NCBI GenBank assembly: GCA_963691655.1
Contig: CAVNUY010000006.1
Span: forward strand, 186,001 to 250,000
Source of the DNA: Toxonevra muliebris
Taxonomy: Eukaryota; Arthropoda; Insecta; Diptera; Pallopteridae
Direction of reading: 5' to 3'
DNA: 64,000 nucleotides
The notes beneath the pieces were generated by a model. That model worked only from the letters and a program-made list of their open reading frames with translations, was not told the origin of the DNA and ran no database searches. A program made the position numbers and the translations under genes. Shown one piece after another: positions 22,608 to 33,075 of the stretch; position 1 is the first letter of the stretch, and each line of letters opens with the position of its first letter.

Positions 22608-23100
22608 GTTTTGCAATTGCAGGCAGTATACAGATGCCCCACCAGTTGTTGCAGTCTCTAAGGTCTTCTTTTTTTGCCAGCCCAACTATGAATCCCTCTT
22701 TCCATTCAAGCGGGAAAAACTCTTGCTCCTTAACAGACGTAATTAGAGGAAATAGAATTTTCAAGGAGAGCTCGGCATCATTTTTGTAAAGGTAAGCAGG
22801 CCGCTTTGCCTTTTGGCAATTGTTTTATTACAGCTGCTGTTTTAGTCAGGTTGGGTGGCGATGCTTTAATCCTGGAATTTATTTCGATGGTATCGCTGGA
22901 AGTGGCGGGTTGGTCAACAGAAGATTCCAACATGGTGTTAAGTACAGCCGAGCTGTCAACGATTTGTTTACTATTTTAAATGGCGTGCGGGAGTCACCCG
23001 TGCTTGCCGCGTGCTCGGGATCATCTGCGAGGCCGTTGACACGCCGCCTCTTATCACGGCGCACGAATCGCCAAACCTCCTTCTGCATATTCCGGCACTG
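22608..23100 (-). pseudogene. RTE-clade LINE RT, upstream fragment
   Basis: The minus strand encodes a pre-RT segment RDKRRRVNGLADDPEHAAST (about 23080), IKQLPKGKAAC, and RT fingers EWKEGFIVGLAKKEDL and NNWWGICILPAIAKL, ending exactly at the LTR insertion site. The motifs match RTE-type LINEs. Frames switch several times. It is the 5' continuation of 15986-16245. Confidence 0.8.
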
Positions 23101-23392
23101 ATTTTCCCAGGGGAGATACCATCAAAGCACTAATGAGAGGTGTTCCAGAGAAAGTAAAAAATTTTACTATTCAAAATTAATATTTTTTTCTATACGCACA
23201 AAAAAGAAGTATATTTGAATGCAAATAAAAAAGTTACCGGAACAAGTAATCGCTATCACAGTTGTTTTAACACGAAGAGAGAAACTTGACAAAAAAATAA
23301 AAACAATGGATGAGTGCAAGGCACGCAAGATATTTGATGTGTAAACAGTGAAGCCAACTGAATGCCATATACATAAGGTAACATATGTATAT
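23101..23392. other. Intergenic with a dispersed repeat
   Basis: Bases about 23195-23262 match 34372-34442 (shared AAGTATATTT and GTAATCGCTAT segments), an unclassified dispersed repeat. No gene. Confidence 0.5.
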
Positions 23393-25246
23393 TAGATGGC
23401 TTATTTTGCTAAAGCATTTCAGATCTTAATTGTAACAGCGGAATATGAAAATAGGGTGCTAAAAATCAATTGAAATGAAAAAAAAAAATTAATTTGCGAA
23501 AACTGGATGCGCTACTCCGAAAACCGTGATTTTAAAGGATGTTTTACAATAGGTTTGGGATTTTGTATGGAAAAAGTATTCAACTTGCATATAAAAGATT
23601 TTCAGATATAAACAACTACGTAAAAAATGCCGCTAAAGCGAATGGTTAGTTAATACAACTGAACACAAAGCCACCCGTTAGGATTTTGAAGTTAGCGATA
23701 ATTTTTTAAAAATTAAAGTACGTAGCATTGTAGGTAATTCAATTTAGTTTATTTAAAATACAAAAATTTTTCAAATCGAATTGTATTTCAACTAGTAAAT
23801 TAACGGTTAATGAACCTAAGTCGAGTACAATCAAGTTCACCTTTGACAAATGTCATCAAAAAATTGCACGAAAAAAACAAAGCAGGAGTTGTAAAAACTG
23901 TCTTATCGTGAAAATTTGTAATCTTTATTTTCGTCTGTCAATTACAGTATTATATGTACAGGTTTCCCACGTACAACATGGTACTCGTAGAAAACGATTT
24001 CGCCCCAACACGATTTGTAAATAGCGGAAATCCCCATATAACACGATGTCGCTATAGCACGATTTCCTTCCAACATGATTTGTGAATAGCTGAATCCCTT
24101 GTTTAACACGATTAGTGAAAAAAATTTAGAAATTCAAATCGCTTTCTTTAAATGTTCCAATAAATTTTCTGTTAAGTGCTTATTATTAAAAAAAATTTTA
24201 TATAAAATCAATATAATTACTTTCTATTTTTCTACTCTTTACAACCGAAAATAAAAACTTTAATTTATTTATAAAAGAGAGAAAATGTATCAAACCGTAC
24301 AAAAAGTTAAAATATACATTAAGCTAATGAATGTCCCTGAATGTGACACCTCGAACGAGCACTTATTCCAAAAAGTTTTTTTTTAAACTTTTGGAACATA
24401 ATCCTGTTTCTGTACTACTTGCTTGTTCCGTACAATACGATTTCGTATATAATACGTCAGATTTCTAAATTCGTGGAAACTAACTCCGCTTTTTATACTG
24501 TTTCCTTGTTCCGTATGACATGAATTCCCACAACACGATGCTTTTTTGGAACCAAACAATCGTGTTATACGGGGGACACCTGTATTACATATTGATATAA
24601 ATCAACAATTTTGACACAAGTGATTAAGTATGGAGAAAATGTTAAAAGTTAGTAGTTACTTCTTAATTGGTAAGTTTCACGTCTGCTTTGTTTTTTGCAA
24701 TTTTTTGGCAACATTTGTCAAAGATAAACTTGATTGTACTCGACATGGGTTCACTAAAAGTTAATTTACTAATTCAAATACAACTCGATTTGAAAAATTT
24801 TTCTATTTTAAATAAACTAAATTGAATTACCTACAATGCTACGTACTTTAATTTTTGAAAAATTGCCGCTAACTTCAAAATCCTAACGGGTGAATTTGAA
24901 AATTCGTAAAAAAAAGTTTCAAATGGCCACTTTAAGGGCTACGGGTGGCTTTGTGTTCAGTTGTATAAACAAACTGGGTACGCCATTCGCTTTAGCGGCG
25001 TACGTGTAGGTGTTGATATCTGAAAATCTTTTATATGCAAGTTGAATACTTTTTCCATACAAAATCCCAAACCTATTGTTAAACATCCTTTAAAATCACG
25101 GTTTTCAGAGTAGCGCATCCAGTTTTCGCAAATTAAAATTTTTTTTTCATTTTAATTGGTTTTTAGCACCCTATTTTCATATTCTGCTGTCACAATGAAG
25201 ATCTGAAATACTTTAGCAAAATGTATGGAGCAAATAAGCCATCTAA
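23393..25246. mobile_element. Foldback element with about 500-bp terminal inverted repeats, copy 1
   Basis: The arm 23393-23885 and the arm 24683-25246 are inverted copies of each other along most of their length; both start TAGATGGCTTATTT at the outer ends. Shared landmarks include GAAAATAGGGTGCTAAAAA, TTTTAAAGGATGTTT, and CAAGTTCACCTTTGACAAATG-like stretches. The element is flanked by an exact 8-bp repeat ATGTATAT (23385-23392, 25247-25254), so an 8-bp target duplication is likely. It has no coding capacity. Its centre holds a pogo-like MITE. A second copy lies at 42274-45209. Confidence 0.88.
23959..24582. mobile_element. Pogo/Tigger-like MITE inside foldback copy 1
   Basis: The ends are CAGGTTTCCCACGTACAACA and the inverted complement of CAGGTGTCCCCCGTATAACA, flanked by TA on both sides, as in Tc1/mariner-superfamily pogo elements. 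The interior repeats ACACGAT-type motifs many times. There is no transposase. Confidence 0.75.
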
Positions 25247-25254
25247 TGTATATC

Positions 25255-26245
25255 TATATATGACAGGGATTTGATGTATAATCTATATGCTAGGTAAATA
25301 ATTCATATTAAAACAATTCTTTTATAAACTAAAAAATTTATTAAATATCATTATCTTTTATACATAATAGCCCAATTCCCTATAAATTGCAAATGGTCTT
25401 GCATCATTACAAATGCAAATTTTTATTCCATATTGCACATATTTGTTGTTGTGATAGCAGAAATATTTTACAGTTGCACCAAATCGTGAATTGGGCTGAT
25501 ATGTTGTAGTTGCATTATTTTTCTTTTACACAATGCATCGAGCACTATATGCTCGCATGTACGCAGCTGCAATTGCATCCTTTTTTCCGCGCTTTACGTT
25601 TTTTTCCTGTCGATTTGAAATTTTATTAGATGTGAAAATTTTACATAACGTCGCCTGAGAATTGATTTGGCGTATAAGTATATGAATTTGTGCACACATA
25701 CGCCAAATCAATTTTCAGGCGACGATAAGTGCTTCCCGCATTTAGAAAGGCAACAGGGGTGACCAGTCACCCCACTACTTTTTAAAAGCATCGCAAAGAA
25801 ATTTGCTTAAGGCATTACATAAAAATAAGAAACAATGTATTTTTATTGAAGTAAATAAGTGATATTATAACAAATAAGTTTGATTTTTTCTGTTTAACAT
25901 TTTTGCTATTTACATAGATAAAAAAAGTGTTGCCTTTCTAAGTTTAATGCACAAAGCAAAATTTTTATAATGCCGTGGTTTGCTATCATTATCACTACAT
26001 TTTGTTTATACATTTATTGAAACCTAGATTCCTTATTACTTATCATTTTGAATTGTTTTTATATTTTAAAAAATATTTAATTTTAATCCAATCTAACTAA
26101 CCGAATGCAAAACCTATCAAACGCCAGTGTTTGCTACGGCGACGTCTCTGCTTGTATGGTATAGTCGAACTCCATACGTATAACACCAACAAATAATTCT
26201 GCCACGAATAAATGTACACATACATTTTGTTTTCGTATGTACATA
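25255..26245. other. Intergenic with palindromes
   Basis: It contains the 27-bp-arm hairpin at 25649-25724 (listed separately), a GGGGTGACCAGTCACCCC palindrome near 25756-25773, and an inverted pair of TAGAAAGGCAACA (about 25742 and 25931), which may bound a small MITE. No gene seen. Confidence 0.5.
25649..25724. repeat. Hairpin with 27-bp arms
   Basis: Arm 25649-25675 (CGTCGCCTGAGAATTGATTT, then GGCGTAT) and arm 25698-25724 are reverse complements with one mismatch; the loop is 22 bases. A half-site (ATCAATTTTCAGGTGACGA) recurs near 52854. Confidence 0.9.
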
Positions 26246-26247
26246 TA

Positions 26248-27166
26248 CCACCTTGATCAAAAAGTTCCCGGAATTTATTCAGAAATTTAAAAATACAAGT
26301 TCATTCATCTAAATCTATATTGTCTGTTTCAAAGTAATCCCCATCGATTGCAACACACTTATGCCAGTGCTTGATCTAATCCTCAAAACATTTTTTATAT
26401 TCGGTTTTCGGTATGTCCATCAGTGCTTCCTTCGATTTTTCTATTACTTCCTCTCGGCTGTTGAAACGCGTTCCCCGTTATGGTTTTTTAATTTGATTGA
26501 ACAGAAACAAGTCACAGGGAGCCAAATCAGGTGAATTCGGTGGCTGTTGGATGGTAGTTTTTTCATTTTTCGTCAAAAATTTACGAATAATGATGGCACT
26601 GCGCGACAATGCGCTATCATGGTGCAAAATCCACGAGTTTTCTGTCCACAATTCTTGTCTCTTTCGGCGAATTGCTTCACGCAAACGCCTCATACCGCCC
26701 AAATAATACTCTCAGATGGTTAATTTGCGGTTATTGACCAAAATTTCTTCTACTTTATCAACGTTTTCGTCGGTTTTCGATGTCGATGGTCAGCCACTGC
26801 GTTTATCATCTTCGATTGACTCACGACCACTTTTGAACCGCTCGTGCCACTGGTAAACGACCGTTTTCTTTAGATAATCGTTGCCGATACACTTTTCCAA
26901 CATTTCGAACGTTCGCGCACCTATAAATCCGTTTTTTATGCAAAATTCAATACAATACAATTTAATAAAAATGTAAAAAATCGCCAACACACACAGAGAT
27001 AAATGTACTCTTGGCTACGTAACTTTTGCAAATTTCAAGCTATGATGCTAAGAGTTAAAGGGAATATCAACAACAGATGTACCAACTTAAAAAAAAAACA
27101 GAACTCAAATCGGAAGGATGGGAGCGCCACACGGTGGTTATTCCGGGAACTTTTTGATCAATGTGG
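26248..27166 (-). mobile_element. Mariner, internally deleted, copy 1
   Basis: Terminal repeats CCACCTTGATCAAAAAGTTC are present at both ends with TA target sites (26246-26247, 27167-27168). The minus strand encodes a mariner helix-turn-helix region (FKSGRESIEDDKRSG, then TGA). A segment joins NRKLTI directly to EYYLGGMRRLREAIRRKR, then HHDSA and SPDLAPCDLFLF, which carry the second and third catalytic aspartates. About a hundred residues with the first catalytic aspartate are missing, so no active enzyme could be made. The copy at 60946-61855 has the same deletion and the same stop. Confidence 0.9.
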
Positions 27167-27168
27167 TA

Positions 27169-28333
27169 TGTATGAGTAAATTGATCGAAACATAAACGAA
27201 CAAACTCCGCTCGTATTTTAATTTCTCCCTCTCTTCTCTTTGTTGTTTAGAGTGGCACAGTCATACCGCGCAGTAGTGCGAGCGAGAGGGGAACTGGACG
27301 TTACAGTTATCTTACATCTTACGTTACAGTTATTCTTACATTTTACACATTTGAAATTTTGCCCATACCGTAAGCTAAAATGTTTACATATCAAACAAAA
27401 TTCGATATTTATTCACTTAAAACAAATTGATTAAAAACTCATTCAACCACAAATAACTCTAGACATTCAACCTCTCACTTTATAAAATCACCCCCTTAAT
27501 TTTTTTGGGATTTCAGATTGAAATTATGATTTTACAGCACTATTAACCAAACCCAATTTTATTTAAGCAAATCAAAAATTTGGGACCTAGAGGGTTAAAG
27601 ACGTGCGAAGAACCATTTAGACAAATTATAGTCAGCCAACAAGATTGTACCATCGCATACAGCCATTGTAATTCAGAATTCGCTATCACACAATTTATTT
27701 TAGCTCTGATGGCCAGCATGTTCACCAGGTATCAATCCTATTGGCTTTCGCGTGTTGAGCGTTTTGCAAACGATCGCTGCATAAAAAAAACTACAGCATT
27801 GGATTTACTAAAGTGAAAGAAGACTCGTGTGTGGCGTCGTTTTGATTACAATGTCTTTCGTCCATCCCGTGAGGCATTTACTTTAGATGCAAATAATGAT
27901 TCAATTCCTCTGTATAATTAAATATAAGAAACATATAAAAGAAAATACCAAGTTTTAGCATTTTATGAAATCAGCATACTATAAAAAATTTGGCATAGTG
28001 TTAGTAACATAACTAATTCATTATTTGTATAACTTATACGATATTTATGACAAACTTATACTTACGTTAAAGTTAATAAAAATCAAATATACATATACAT
28101 CATATAGAATAATAGGAAAACAAGCAAACTTTTAGAAAATTTTCTCTTTTATCTTTTTTTTTTTGCTTGTTGATTATGTATGTAAATATATAGTTAAATG
28201 AAATATTCATGAATTGAATAATGATTACAAATTTAAATAAATTAGACAATACATTTTGTTTTTTTTAGTTATACCAATTTCACTTATTTTTGACGTTGAT
28301 GCAAGAAGTTGACATAGCTTCAAGTAATAGTTT
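27169..28333. other. Intergenic region downstream of PIP4K, including its 3' UTR
   Basis: The first few hundred bases left of 28334 must hold the PIP4K 3' UTR (minus strand), but I find no classical AATAAA on that strand and cannot place the end. Plus-strand ORF 27580-27816 is not recognised. Confidence 0.45.
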
Positions 28334-28450
28334 CTACTCAATAGCCTTATCCATGAATTCAAGAAATCGTTTGGCATATTGTTCTGGATCGCATGTAGAA
28401 ATACCGTCAACATTACTTCCGTACTTCACAGTTTTCGCAGCCTTAGCAGC
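28334..28450 (-). CDS. PIP4K: PIP4K exon (last coding): phosphatidylinositol 5-phosphate 4-kinase C-terminus
   Basis: This exon encodes the last 38 residues and a TAG stop. The acceptor is a pyrimidine run ending TTTTTTTAG just upstream (28451-28452 on the plus strand read CT). It begins in phase 0 with AAKAAKTVKYGS and holds the activation-loop end and DPEQYAKRFLEF, a signature of PIP4K family C-termini. PIP4K turns PI5P into PI(4,5)P2 and acts in insulin/TOR signalling and membrane traffic by family knowledge. It lies 17.4 kb from the preceding exon. The loop sequence GSNVDGIS differs from the GAGAEIS of vertebrate enzymes, which may be normal for flies. Confidence 0.93.
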   Translation of the reverse strand, partial: AAKAAKTVKYGSNVDGISTCDPEQYAKRFLEFMDKAIE

Positions 28451-28495
28451 CTAAAAAAAAGGAGTATATTAAATAACAGTAATACATATACAATA

Positions 28496-28822
28496 GGGTG
28501 ATTCTCTATGTCTAGTATAATTGCACGATAGCACGAAATGCAAAAATATTATACAAAATTATATTACGATTCGAGAGTGCACATTAACGTAGAACTGTAA
28601 TATTTAAGAAAATGTAAACACAGAGAGTGAGGCACAGAGATGCTTTTAATATACTACACTTTATTGCATTGAACATATACATGGGTATCGTTGTAGGAAA
28701 AGTTTTTAAGTGTTGCACAATGGATTGATGTGTATTTTGTTTTTGTTTCGTTGTACGGATTGGAAAGTTTTGTGCTATCGTGCTACCGTGCAAGGGCATA
28801 TACTAGACTTAGAGAAACACCC
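28496..28822. mobile_element. MITE (327 bp) 45 bp from the PIP4K last exon
   Basis: Terminal inverted repeats GGGTGATTCTCTATGTCTAG / GGGTGTTTCTCTAAGTCTAG, each flanked by TA, match at 22 of the first 24 positions. Inside each end is a GCACGATAGCAC-type repeat. There is no ORF of note. Confidence 0.8.
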
Positions 28823-28824
28823 TA

Positions 28825-29163
28825 ATGACTAAATGCAAAAACTATTCACAAAAAAACCATAAAAACAAATGTTGGAAATAGGGCGTAAATTAATACAGAG
28901 GAATTCAGATAATATATCTGGTCGTGCATGGAGCTTGAAAGCTTCAAACATTCATGAATAACAGATGAATATTGTCATCAGAAATCTAAAAAGGCGAAAC
29001 TATAAAAAATTTTCAAAATCGAATTTCTGATTAATTTTGATGCACTTGCCCAAACTACATGCCCCTGCAATTTTAAGCTTCTACGGCCAAAAATAACAGT
29101 TTTATTAACAAAAGGCCGTAACTATAAGTGCATGTATTTAATAAAGCAAATAGACGTAACTAC
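28825..29163. other. Intronic spacer
   Basis: No feature recognised other than the left target repeat of the next element (GTAACTAC at 29156-29163). Confidence 0.5.
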
Positions 29164-30909
29164 TAGTGTCTGACCGAATATTGGGCTTCGGCTATTCGGC
29201 CTAAAAATGCATCTTCGGCTACGGCTCCGGCAAAAAATGGCCGAAGTTTTGACCGAAGCCGAAGATTATAAGCGTTTCATTTTATAATAAATGTTACTAC
29301 AGATTGGTAGTGAAAATTTATTTCTTGGAATAACAATATTTATACAAATAAATAAATGTAACCACTTCACGTTATAAAATAAGTACATTGCAATTTCTGT
29401 GTTATATTTTTTTCTGTCTGCTTGTTCCATTTCTGCTTTTGAACTAACCCACATTTAAAATTTTTCTAGAACATGTGTGTAAATAGATTTTTTGAAATTT
29501 ACAGTCTATCGAAAGTTACAGATGTAGAACTTGGCAGGCCCTGGTACAGCAGTCATGCATATTTGAACTTTCGAACTATTTTTTTAAAAACAGCATTTTT
29601 CGAAATGGCTGCCACGATATCTCCAAACTAATGAACCGTTCGTGCTTATATTTTCATCGTATCTTCAGTACATCAATAGTTCAAGTCCGTCCGAACCAGG
29701 ATCATTGTGATAGCTCTCATAGTTTTTTATTTAAATTGAAATACATTCTGTCAAATAAGTACCCGGAAATTCTCATTTTAAATTTTCCCTCAGAATATTT
29801 CAAAAATTTTTTTTCCCCAGGTTGGCACAACTGTCAACCACTATTCTGTGAATTTTTATTGCTATGTGTCATTTAGTTTGGTTACGGCATCATTAAGAAC
29901 AAGTCAACCTTTTGTGTGCCTTGCGATTTTTACTATGGATAAAAATATCGAACAAAGAGTTTGTGTGAAATTTTGTGTTTCAAACAAAATTTCTTGTGCC
30001 AAAACGACATGTTTTGGGTATGCGGAAAGTCTCAGCGCGATTGGTGCCAAAAGATCTGAATTTTCTTCAAAAAGTGAATCGCAGTAAGGTGGCTGAAGAC
30101 ATGCTTGAACGCGTAAATTCCGATCCAACGTTCATCGAACGCATCATAACTGGTGACGAGACATGGGTTTTCGAGTACGACATGCAAACAAGTCAACAAT
30201 CATCGGAATGGCGCGCCAAAAATGAGCCGAAACCGAAATCGCAACGCACACAAAAGGTTGACTTGTTCTTAATGACGCCGTAACCAAACTAAATGACACA
30301 TAGCAATAAAAATTCACAGAATAGTGGTTGACAGTTGTGCCAACCTGGGAAAATTTTTTTTTTAAATATTTTCAGAGGGAAAATTTAAAATGAGAATTTC
30401 CGGGTACTTATTTGACAGAATGTAGTTTAAAAAGTGACAAAAATCAAATATTTAATTTTAAAACTAGATAGATAGATTCTTTTATTTGACATTCTTGTAT
30501 AAAAATACAAACTTTTAATAATTCAACTAAAAGAACATACGATAAAACTATCCCAAAAATTGAATTATCAATATTTTTACTTAATTCTGGTTCCGGCTGT
30601 AGGCATTGATCTATCGATTAATACGTTGTTTCAATCTTTGATTTTAGATAAGCAGAATCATAGCAACCATCGGCTAACTTTTTTTGACAGTGACCATTTA
30701 TTTAGTGCTACTGGTCAACTTTTTAGTTGGAGTACTTATTATTTATGTTTTTCTGCATATGTTTGCAATACATAGGTAAAAAAAATTTACTTTCAGATCT
30801 TTATTTTTTTATATTTAAAAAATCGTTCGGTCTTCGGCTACGGACGAAGGTTAGAGGAATGGCCGACGGCTTCCGCTACGGCCAAAAAATCACCTTCGGT
30901 CGGACATTA
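29164..30909. mobile_element. hAT-like element with a nested mariner
   Basis: The ends are TAGTGTCTGACCGAA and the complement of TAATGTCCGACCGAA. Flanks are GTAACTAC (29156-29163) and GTAATTAC (30910-30917), an 8-bp target repeat with one mismatch. Near the ends are repeated CTTCGGCTA/GGCCGAAG motifs, typical subterminal sites. No transposase remains. The 679-bp mariner 29744-30422 is inserted in it. Confidence 0.75.
29744..30422 (+). mobile_element. Mariner-type element with about 190-bp terminal inverted repeats
   Basis: Both ends begin CATTCTGTCAAATAAGTACC with TA target sites at 29742-29743 and 30423-30424. The inverted arms extend about 190 bp each (to GTCAACCTTTTGTGTGC). The middle encodes a mariner-like piece, DLNFLQKVNRSKVAEDMLER, then IITGDETWVFEYDMQTSQQS with the first catalytic aspartate (GDETW). 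The C-terminal two-thirds of the transposase is absent. One arm alone recurs at 50940-51106. Confidence 0.88.
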
Positions 30910-30917
30910 GTAATTAC

Positions 30918-31030
30918 ACACTTGAATGAAAAAATAAAACAAAAAAAATTTGAATCTCTTTAAGTAACAAAGTGAGCTTAGATTTATTTTTCATTTTTTA
31001 AGGGTAATTTTTTCATTTAACCATTTTAGC
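30918..31030. other. Intronic spacer
   Basis: Nothing recognised. Confidence 0.4.
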
Positions 31031-31138
31031 ATTAGGTTAGGTTGGAGTGGCTGTCGAGAGACACACTTAGGCCTAAACGGCCCATTGTGATACTACATAG
31101 TTGGACCTACAGTTTAACGCCGATTCCGAACGGCGGTA
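31031..31138 (-). repeat. SINE 3' fragment
   Basis: It matches the 3' half of the SINE at 35005-35315: TTAGGTTAGG, GGCTGTCGAGAGACACACTT, and the core GGACCTACAGTTTAACGCCG with CGAACGGCGG. The head is missing. Confidence 0.8.
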
Positions 31139-31610
31139 TTGTTAGCACTAATAGTAAAACAAATTATGACACAGTATGATCAAATTGTAATGAACCACAT
31201 ATTAATTGTCAAAATAAAATAGATAAAAAAAACTTTTATTCAAGAAATTAGATACTAAAAATACTTCTTAATTCCTCAATTAAGATCGAAAAATACTGTT
31301 CGCATAAAATCAAACATATTATATATATATTTTTTGATTTTAGATGACGTACCTATTTTTATTGTTTTCATAAGCTTGAATAACAACTTAACTTATTGGT
31401 TTCTTATTCATGTTCGAGAGTAAACGGGGTATTATACCCAAAATCAGGAACAGATTGGCAACTTACATACACAAATTGAAGACAAATTGCCCACTTCCAC
31501 ACCACTATTAATTGACAGGCTAAGGTAAAAGCGAGCTATCCACAAGGTGGGAGGGAAAGTGAAATAGAAATTTTTGCGCGCGAAAATGGATTGCAAAATC
31601 GAGTTAAATA
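31139..31610. other. Intronic spacer
   Basis: AT-rich, no feature recognised. Confidence 0.4.
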
Positions 31611-32675
31611 TTGGGAGTATGAATGTATAAACTCGTATTTTTTTCGTAATTTGGACATTTATTGTGAAAAAGTGATTATAAATTTATTCTTTAAAGTATT
31701 GTCCATCGTTAGCCACAACCTTTTCAGATTTTTCTGGTAGCATACGGATTCCGCGTCGAAAGAACACCTCATCTTTTGAGACTATCCACGAATCGACCCA
31801 TTTTTTGAGTTCTTCGAAAGAACGGGAGTGCTGTTCAGCCAGGCCATGTGTCATCGATCGGCACAAGTGGTAATAAGAAGGAGCAATGTCTGGAAAATAC
31901 GGCGGGTGGGGTAGCACTTCCCATTTCAGCGTTTCCAAGTATGCTTTTACTTGCCTTGCAACATGCGGCCGAGCATTTTCGTGCTGAAGAATAACTTCGT
32001 CGTGTCTATTCTCATATTCTGGCCTCTTATCTTTTAATGCTCGGCTCAAACGCATCAATTGTAGTCGGTAGCGGTCGCCAGTGATCGTTTCATTCGGTTT
32101 CAACAGCTCATAATACACGACACCTTACATATCCCACCAAATACACAGCATGAGCTTGGATCCATGGATGTTCGGCTTTGCCGTTGATGTTGATGCATGT
32201 CCGGGCGGTCCACATGATTTTTAACGCTTTGGGTTATCGTAACGTATCCACTTTTCATCGCCAGTCACAATACGATGCAGAAAACCCTTTCTTTTCTGTC
32301 GTTCAATCAGCAGTTCACATGTGAAAAATCGTCGTTCGACGTCTCTCGGCTTGAATTCGTACGGCACCCAATTTCCTTGCTTTTGAATCATTCCCAATGC
32401 TTTTAATCGTTTAGAAATGGTTGATTGATCAACTCCTAAATGGTAGAATGGAAGAAGCTAATTAAAACTTCCCGCAAATGTTGTTTTGTTGGCACGAAAT
32501 TCGACATTTTCAGCTACACTTTTGTAAAATAATGAAAATTATTTGACAGATCAATTCTTATAGTATTTTTGGCGCTCTTCGAGATAGAATAGCTGTCAAT
32601 GTCAAAAAAATGGCGCGTATGATAGATATGAAGTTAGTCACAATTACGAGTTTATATGTACATTCATACTCCCAA
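31611..32675 (-). mobile_element. Mariner, mauritiana-type, copy A (mutated catalytic residues)
   Basis: The ends are inverted copies beginning TTGGGAGTATGAATGTA and flanked by TA. The minus strand has, in order, LGVDQSTISKR-like DNA-binding sequence, IVTGDEKWIRYDNPKR with the first aspartate and then a stop, and an ORF (32118-31684) starting MYYELLKPNETITGDRYRLQ. In that ORF the second catalytic aspartate of HDNARPH is glutamate (HENARPH) and the third, in APSDYH, is tyrosine (APSYYH). Copy B at 48330 keeps both aspartates and shares the stop after NPKR. The N-terminal part is shortened near 32450. Confidence 0.88.
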
Positions 32676-32864
32676 TACTTAAGTTGTTTTTGCCTGCAAA
32701 GAAAAATAGAGTAATTTTTCCCCCAGTCAAATTCAACTTGTTTTCGTCCGCAAAGAAAAGTAGAGTCAGAGTAGAGGCAACATTCACTTTAATACGGCAT
32801 AAAATAGGTGTTTAACAGATTTCACTGGGAATAATATATGTATTCAGTTGTGTTATCTATTCTT
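32676..32864. other. Intronic spacer
   Basis: Nothing recognised. Confidence 0.4.
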
Positions 32865-33075
32865 CACGTTTTCTGATTGCTAAATATTCGAAATTTCGAG
32901 CTGGTAGTAAGTCTTCTACAACTTTAGCACAGCTGTGTCCTACTCTAAAGCCAGACTGATTGTCGGTTAGCAGATTATTTTTGTCAAGATGTTCAACAAT
33001 TAGTCTCGACAATAATTTCTCAAAAACGTTAGATAGTGCAGGTAAAATACTAATTGGACGAAAGCACCTGGACGT
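32865..33075 (-). pseudogene. LINE RT fragment (CR1/jockey superfamily)
   Basis: One minus frame without a start codon reads CFRPISILPALSNVFEKLLS, IVEHLDKNNLLTDNQSGFRV and GHSCAKVVEDLL, the RT fingers block. Both ends are truncated; the clade is not certain. Confidence 0.75.
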
